A DNA stretch of 64,000 bases from NCBI GenBank assembly GCA_963773665.1, contig CAVZBZ010000002.1, positions 868,001-932,000 on the forward strand. Direction: 5' to 3'. Shown here in pieces: positions 61,533 through 64,000 of this stretch. Within the stretch, counting starts at the first letter, position 1. Every line of letters starts with the position of its first letter. Origin of the DNA: DATJLY01 sp963773665 (GTDB taxonomy: Bacteria; Pseudomonadota; Alphaproteobacteria; ATCC43930; CGMCC-115725). Both the position numbers and the translations under genes were made by a program. The notes below the pieces were generated by a model, which was not told the DNA's origin, searched no databases, and worked only from the letters and a program-made list of their open reading frames with translations.

Positions 61533-63514
61533 CTGCGGAGGCGATCGCCGCACCGAAGCCCAAGGTAAGATCGCCGTGGCTCGTCAAGGCGCTCGTGCCG
61601 CTGACCGTTGCGATCGCCGCCGCCGTCGCCGCGACGCTCGCCGTCCATTACGTCGCCTTCCTCACCTATGCCGACCGCTTCCTCGGCGATTGGGAGATCG
61701 CGGCGCTCACCGCGCCCGAGCCGCAAAGCTCCGACATCGTCGTCGTGGCGATCACCGAGGACACGCTGCGGCAGTTCCCCTACCGCTCGCCGATCGACCG
61801 GCAGTTCCTGAGCGACCTTCTGACGATGCTCGCGGCGCGGGGACCGCGCGCCATCGGGCTCGACATCCTGTTCGACCAGCCGACCGAATCTTCCAAGGAC
61901 ACGGCGCTCGACGCGACGCTGAAGCGCATCGAGGTGCCGCTGGTGGTGAGCTACACCGACGATTCCCGTCTCGTCAACGACGAGCAGAAGAAATTCCTCG
62001 ACGGGTTCGTGCCGGCGCGCGAGCGCGGCCTCGCCACGCTCGCGACCGACCAGTTCGACACCGTGCGCTGGATCTATCCCGGCCATGCCGAGCCCGACGG
62101 CTCCTATCTCGCGAGCTTCCCGCGCGCGCTCGCGGCGCTTGTCGGCGTGAAGACTCCGGCGCAGCTTGCCGACATCGCCTGGCATGGCCGCCCTTCGCGC
62201 GACGTGCCGGCGTTCCGCGAATATTCGGCCGAACTGGTCCCGGCGCTGCCGCCCGAATGGTTCAAGGACAAGATCGTGCTCATCGGCACGGACATCACCC
62301 TGGCCGACCGGCACCGCACGCCGTTCGCGACCGTGTACGAGGGCGACCAGGGCGTCCTTCCCGGCATCGTCGTTCAGGCGCACGCGCTGGCGCAGCTCAT
62401 CGAGGGACGGCGACCGCCGCGCATCGGCGAGTGGCAAAGCTTCGTGCTCGTGCTCGGCTGCGCGCTGGTCGGCGCGGCCCTTCCCGCGTTCGGCGGCGCG
62501 ATGACCTTCCGCTTCGGCGCGGGCGGGCTCTTTCTCGTCGCCTACTGGATCGGCGGCGGCGCCCTCTTCCGCTACCAAGGCGTGATGATCGGTTTGATCG
62601 CGCCGACGCTCTCGCTCGCGGCGGCGCATTGGGTCATGGAAGCGCTTTCCGGGCACGAGGCGCGCAAGCAGCGCGAGTTCATCACCGGCGCCTTCTCGCG
62701 CTACGTCTCGCCCAAGGTGGTGCAGTCCCTCATCCGCGACCCGAGCAAGATGTCGCTCGAAGGCGAGCGGCGGGTCATGACCTTTCTCTTCACCGACCTC
62801 GCCAATTTCACCACGCTTTCGGAATCGCTCGAGCCGCACGACCTGGCGCGGCTCCTGAACGAGTATTTCAACGGCATGACCGATACCGTCCTGAAATACG
62901 ACGGTACGATCTGCAAGTTCGAGGGCGATGCGGTCTTCGTCATCTTCAACGCGCCGATGGACCAGCCCGACCATGCCGAGCGCGCGGTGCGGTGCGCCCT
63001 CGAGATGGACCGCTTCGCCGAAGCCTTCCGCATCGCGCGGAACGCCGAAGACGTGCCGTTCGGCCGGACGCGCATCGGCATCCACACCGGGCCGGCGGTC
63101 GTCGGCAATTTCGGATCGTGGGCTCGCTTCGACTACAGCGCGTTGGGCGATTCGGTGAATATCGGCGCGCGCCTCGAGGGCGTGAACAAGCAGTTCGGCA
63201 CCCGCATCTGCATCAGCGAGGCGACCGCTTCATTGACCTCCGGCATCAATTTCCGCTCGCTCGGCGCGGTCGTCGTCAAGGGCAAGACCAGGGGGATCGG
63301 CGTGCTCGAACCGCTGCACGACGACGATCCGCGCGGGCCCTTCCTCGAACGCTGGGCCGCGGCGTTCCAAAAACTCGAGGAGAAATCGCCCGACGCCCTT
63401 CCGCTCCTGAAGGAGCTGCAGCGCGAAGACCCCGACGACCGCACGGTCGCGCTCCACATCGAGCGGCTCACGCGCGGCGAAGAGGGCGCGGAGCTCGTCC
63501 TTACAGAGAAATAG
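61529..63514 (+). CDS. CHASE2-domain class III adenylate cyclase
   Basis: A 661-residue membrane receptor. One N-terminal membrane helix (about residues 18-42) is followed by an extracytoplasmic CHASE2 domain (about residues 45-315, with RAIGLDILFDQP), three membrane helices (about 320-385) and a cytoplasmic cyclase domain. The metal-binding aspartates are Asp423 (LFTDLANFT) and Asp467 (CKFEGDAVFV), 44 residues apart. Lys464 and the Asp of LGDSVN fit ATP specificity, and N-x3-R (VNIGAR) is intact, so it should make cAMP. ATGA overlap with the preceding gene. Confidence 0.93.
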   Translation: MTAEAIAAPKPKVRSPWLVKALVPLTVAIAAAVAATLAVHYVAFLTYADRFLGDWEIAALTAPEPQSSDIVVVAITEDTLRQFPYRSPIDRQFLSDLLTMLAARGPRAIGLDILFDQPTESSKDTALDATLKRIEVPLVVSYTDDSRLVNDEQKKFLDGFVPARERGLATLATDQFDTVRWIYPGHAEPDGSYLASFPRALAALVGVKTPAQLADIAWHGRPSRDVPAFREYSAELVPALPPEWFKDKIVLIGTDITLADRHRTPFATVYEGDQGVLPGIVVQAHALAQLIEGRRPPRIGEWQSFVLVLGCALVGAALPAFGGAMTFRFGAGGLFLVAYWIGGGALFRYQGVMIGLIAPTLSLAAAHWVMEALSGHEARKQREFITGAFSRYVSPKVVQSLIRDPSKMSLEGERRVMTFLFTDLANFTTLSESLEPHDLARLLNEYFNGMTDTVLKYDGTICKFEGDAVFVIFNAPMDQPDHAERAVRCALEMDRFAEAFRIARNAEDVPFGRTRIGIHTGPAVVGNFGSWARFDYSALGDSVNIGARLEGVNKQFGTRICISEATASLTSGINFRSLGAVVVKGKTRGIGVLEPLHDDDPRGPFLERWAAAFQKLEEKSPDALPLLKELQREDPDDRTVALHIERLTRGEEGAELVLTEK

Positions 63515-63515
63515 C

Positions 63516-64000
63516 TCACGCCCCTTCGAGCACCGGCAGGATCAGCGCCGAGGGATGCTCGGACGAATGCAAAATCGTGTCGGCGCCGATCTTGTTCGGG
63601 TTGTAATAGTGCGTCCACAGCACGTCGGTGACGACGGAATCGCCGTTGACGAGCTCGAGCCGGACGCGGCTGCCGCGCTTGAAGCGGTGCGCCATCGGCT
63701 CGACGCTGATGTCGAAACGGTAGACCTTGCCGGGCTCGATCGGCTCCGGGTTGGTGTGAGTGTGATAGGGCTCCATCTCGGTGCTCCTGGCCGGATCGAG
63801 CGCGCGGTGCGATGCCCGGAGCCACCCCTTCGTGATCCAGAACGCCATGGGGTTCAGGTCCTTGGCGCGATCTTCCGGCGCTTGCGGCAGCTGCTCCGAC
63901 AGCTTGACGAAGAAGTCGGTGTCGGTGCGCGTCGATGAAACGTAAAGGGTGAGCTTGATCGGCCCGGCGATCTCGAGGTCCTCGGCCAAGGGCGGCGTCG
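63516..64000 (-). CDS. CocE/NonD family hydrolase, C-terminal part (runs off the window)
   Basis: The last 160 or so codons of a gene entering from the right edge. The sequence is a jelly-roll domain of the X-Pro dipeptidyl-peptidase C-terminal type: DLEIAGPIKLTLYVSSTRTD, TDFFVKLSEQ, and RFKRGSRVRLELVNGDS are typical of CocE/NonD hydrolases. The catalytic alpha/beta part is outside the window. A TTG at 63989 is in frame but the frame stays open to the edge, so this is a truncated view rather than a short gene. Confidence 0.8.
   Translation of the reverse strand, partial: TPPLAEDLEIAGPIKLTLYVSSTRTDTDFFVKLSEQLPQAPEDRAKDLNPMAFWITKGWLRASHRALDPARSTEMEPYHTHTNPEPIEPGKVYRFDISVEPMAHRFKRGSRVRLELVNGDSVVTDVLWTHYYNPNKIGADTILHSSEHPSALILPVLEGA

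Overview
The window is a high-GC chromosomal segment from an alphaproteobacterium. The evidence is gene order (trpE-trpG-trpD-trpC-moaC-moeA-lexA-comEC-gltX-gltA, then the long rpsB-tsf-pyrH-frr-uppS-cdsA-rseP-bamA-skp-lpxD-fabZ-lpxA-lpxI-lpxB block) and a direct-repeat LexA box of the GAAC-N7-GAAC type in front of lexA. I cannot place it below class level from sequence alone.

1-8.8 kb: an SDR epimerase, a PpiD-type membrane chaperone, four tryptophan genes, then moaC and moeA. The genes from trpG to moeA are joined by ATGA start/stop overlaps. 8.8-11.2 kb: SOS-controlled lexA, followed by a beta-class DNA methyltransferase overlapping a small protein with a PD-x15-ExK nuclease signature, probably a type II restriction-modification pair.

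11.2-30.3 kb: comEC, the DNA-uptake channel gene, is cut in two by a 16.9-kb integrated element. The element is bounded by a 15-bp direct repeat (12510-12524 and 29420-29434). Joining the two halves across one copy of the repeat restores comEC in frame, about 714 codons. The rightward operon of the element, from a consensus promoter, carries a TerS-like pair and large proteins resembling podophage DNA-ejection (internal virion) proteins. Its leftward genes include a prim-pol/helicase with an iteron-like cluster upstream, a secreted Sel1-repeat protein, a serine recombinase, small phage-type genes and a tyrosine integrase beside the right attachment site. I find no large terminase, portal, capsid or tail genes, so it is either a degraded podoprophage or a phage satellite.

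30.4-46.9 kb: gltX, a frameshifted citrate synthase gene, glyoxalase I, then the leftward envelope-biogenesis cluster from rpsB to lpxB (lipid A, BamA, Skp, CDP-diglyceride, undecaprenyl diphosphate) behind a good promoter at 46859-46887. dxr is absent from its common place between cdsA and rseP.

46.9-53.5 kb: a tightly coupled leftward operon: metallophosphoesterase, ParC, a TusA-like protein, a Tat-exported FAD amine oxidase, a monohaem cytochrome c and a GT22-type membrane mannosyltransferase. 53.7-57.7 kb: aromatic-catabolism type enzymes (Rieske oxygenase, dienelactone hydrolase, FAD hydroxylase) with dispersed palindromic repeats between them. 57.7-63.5 kb: a three-gene overlapping operon encoding a secreted TPR-CHAT caspase-like protein, a secreted protein of unknown function and a CHASE2-adenylate cyclase, probably a cross-envelope cAMP signalling unit. 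The window ends inside a CocE/NonD-type hydrolase gene.

The two most unusual features are the precise, reversible-looking disruption of comEC by a satellite-like element and the CHAT/CHASE2-cyclase operon.
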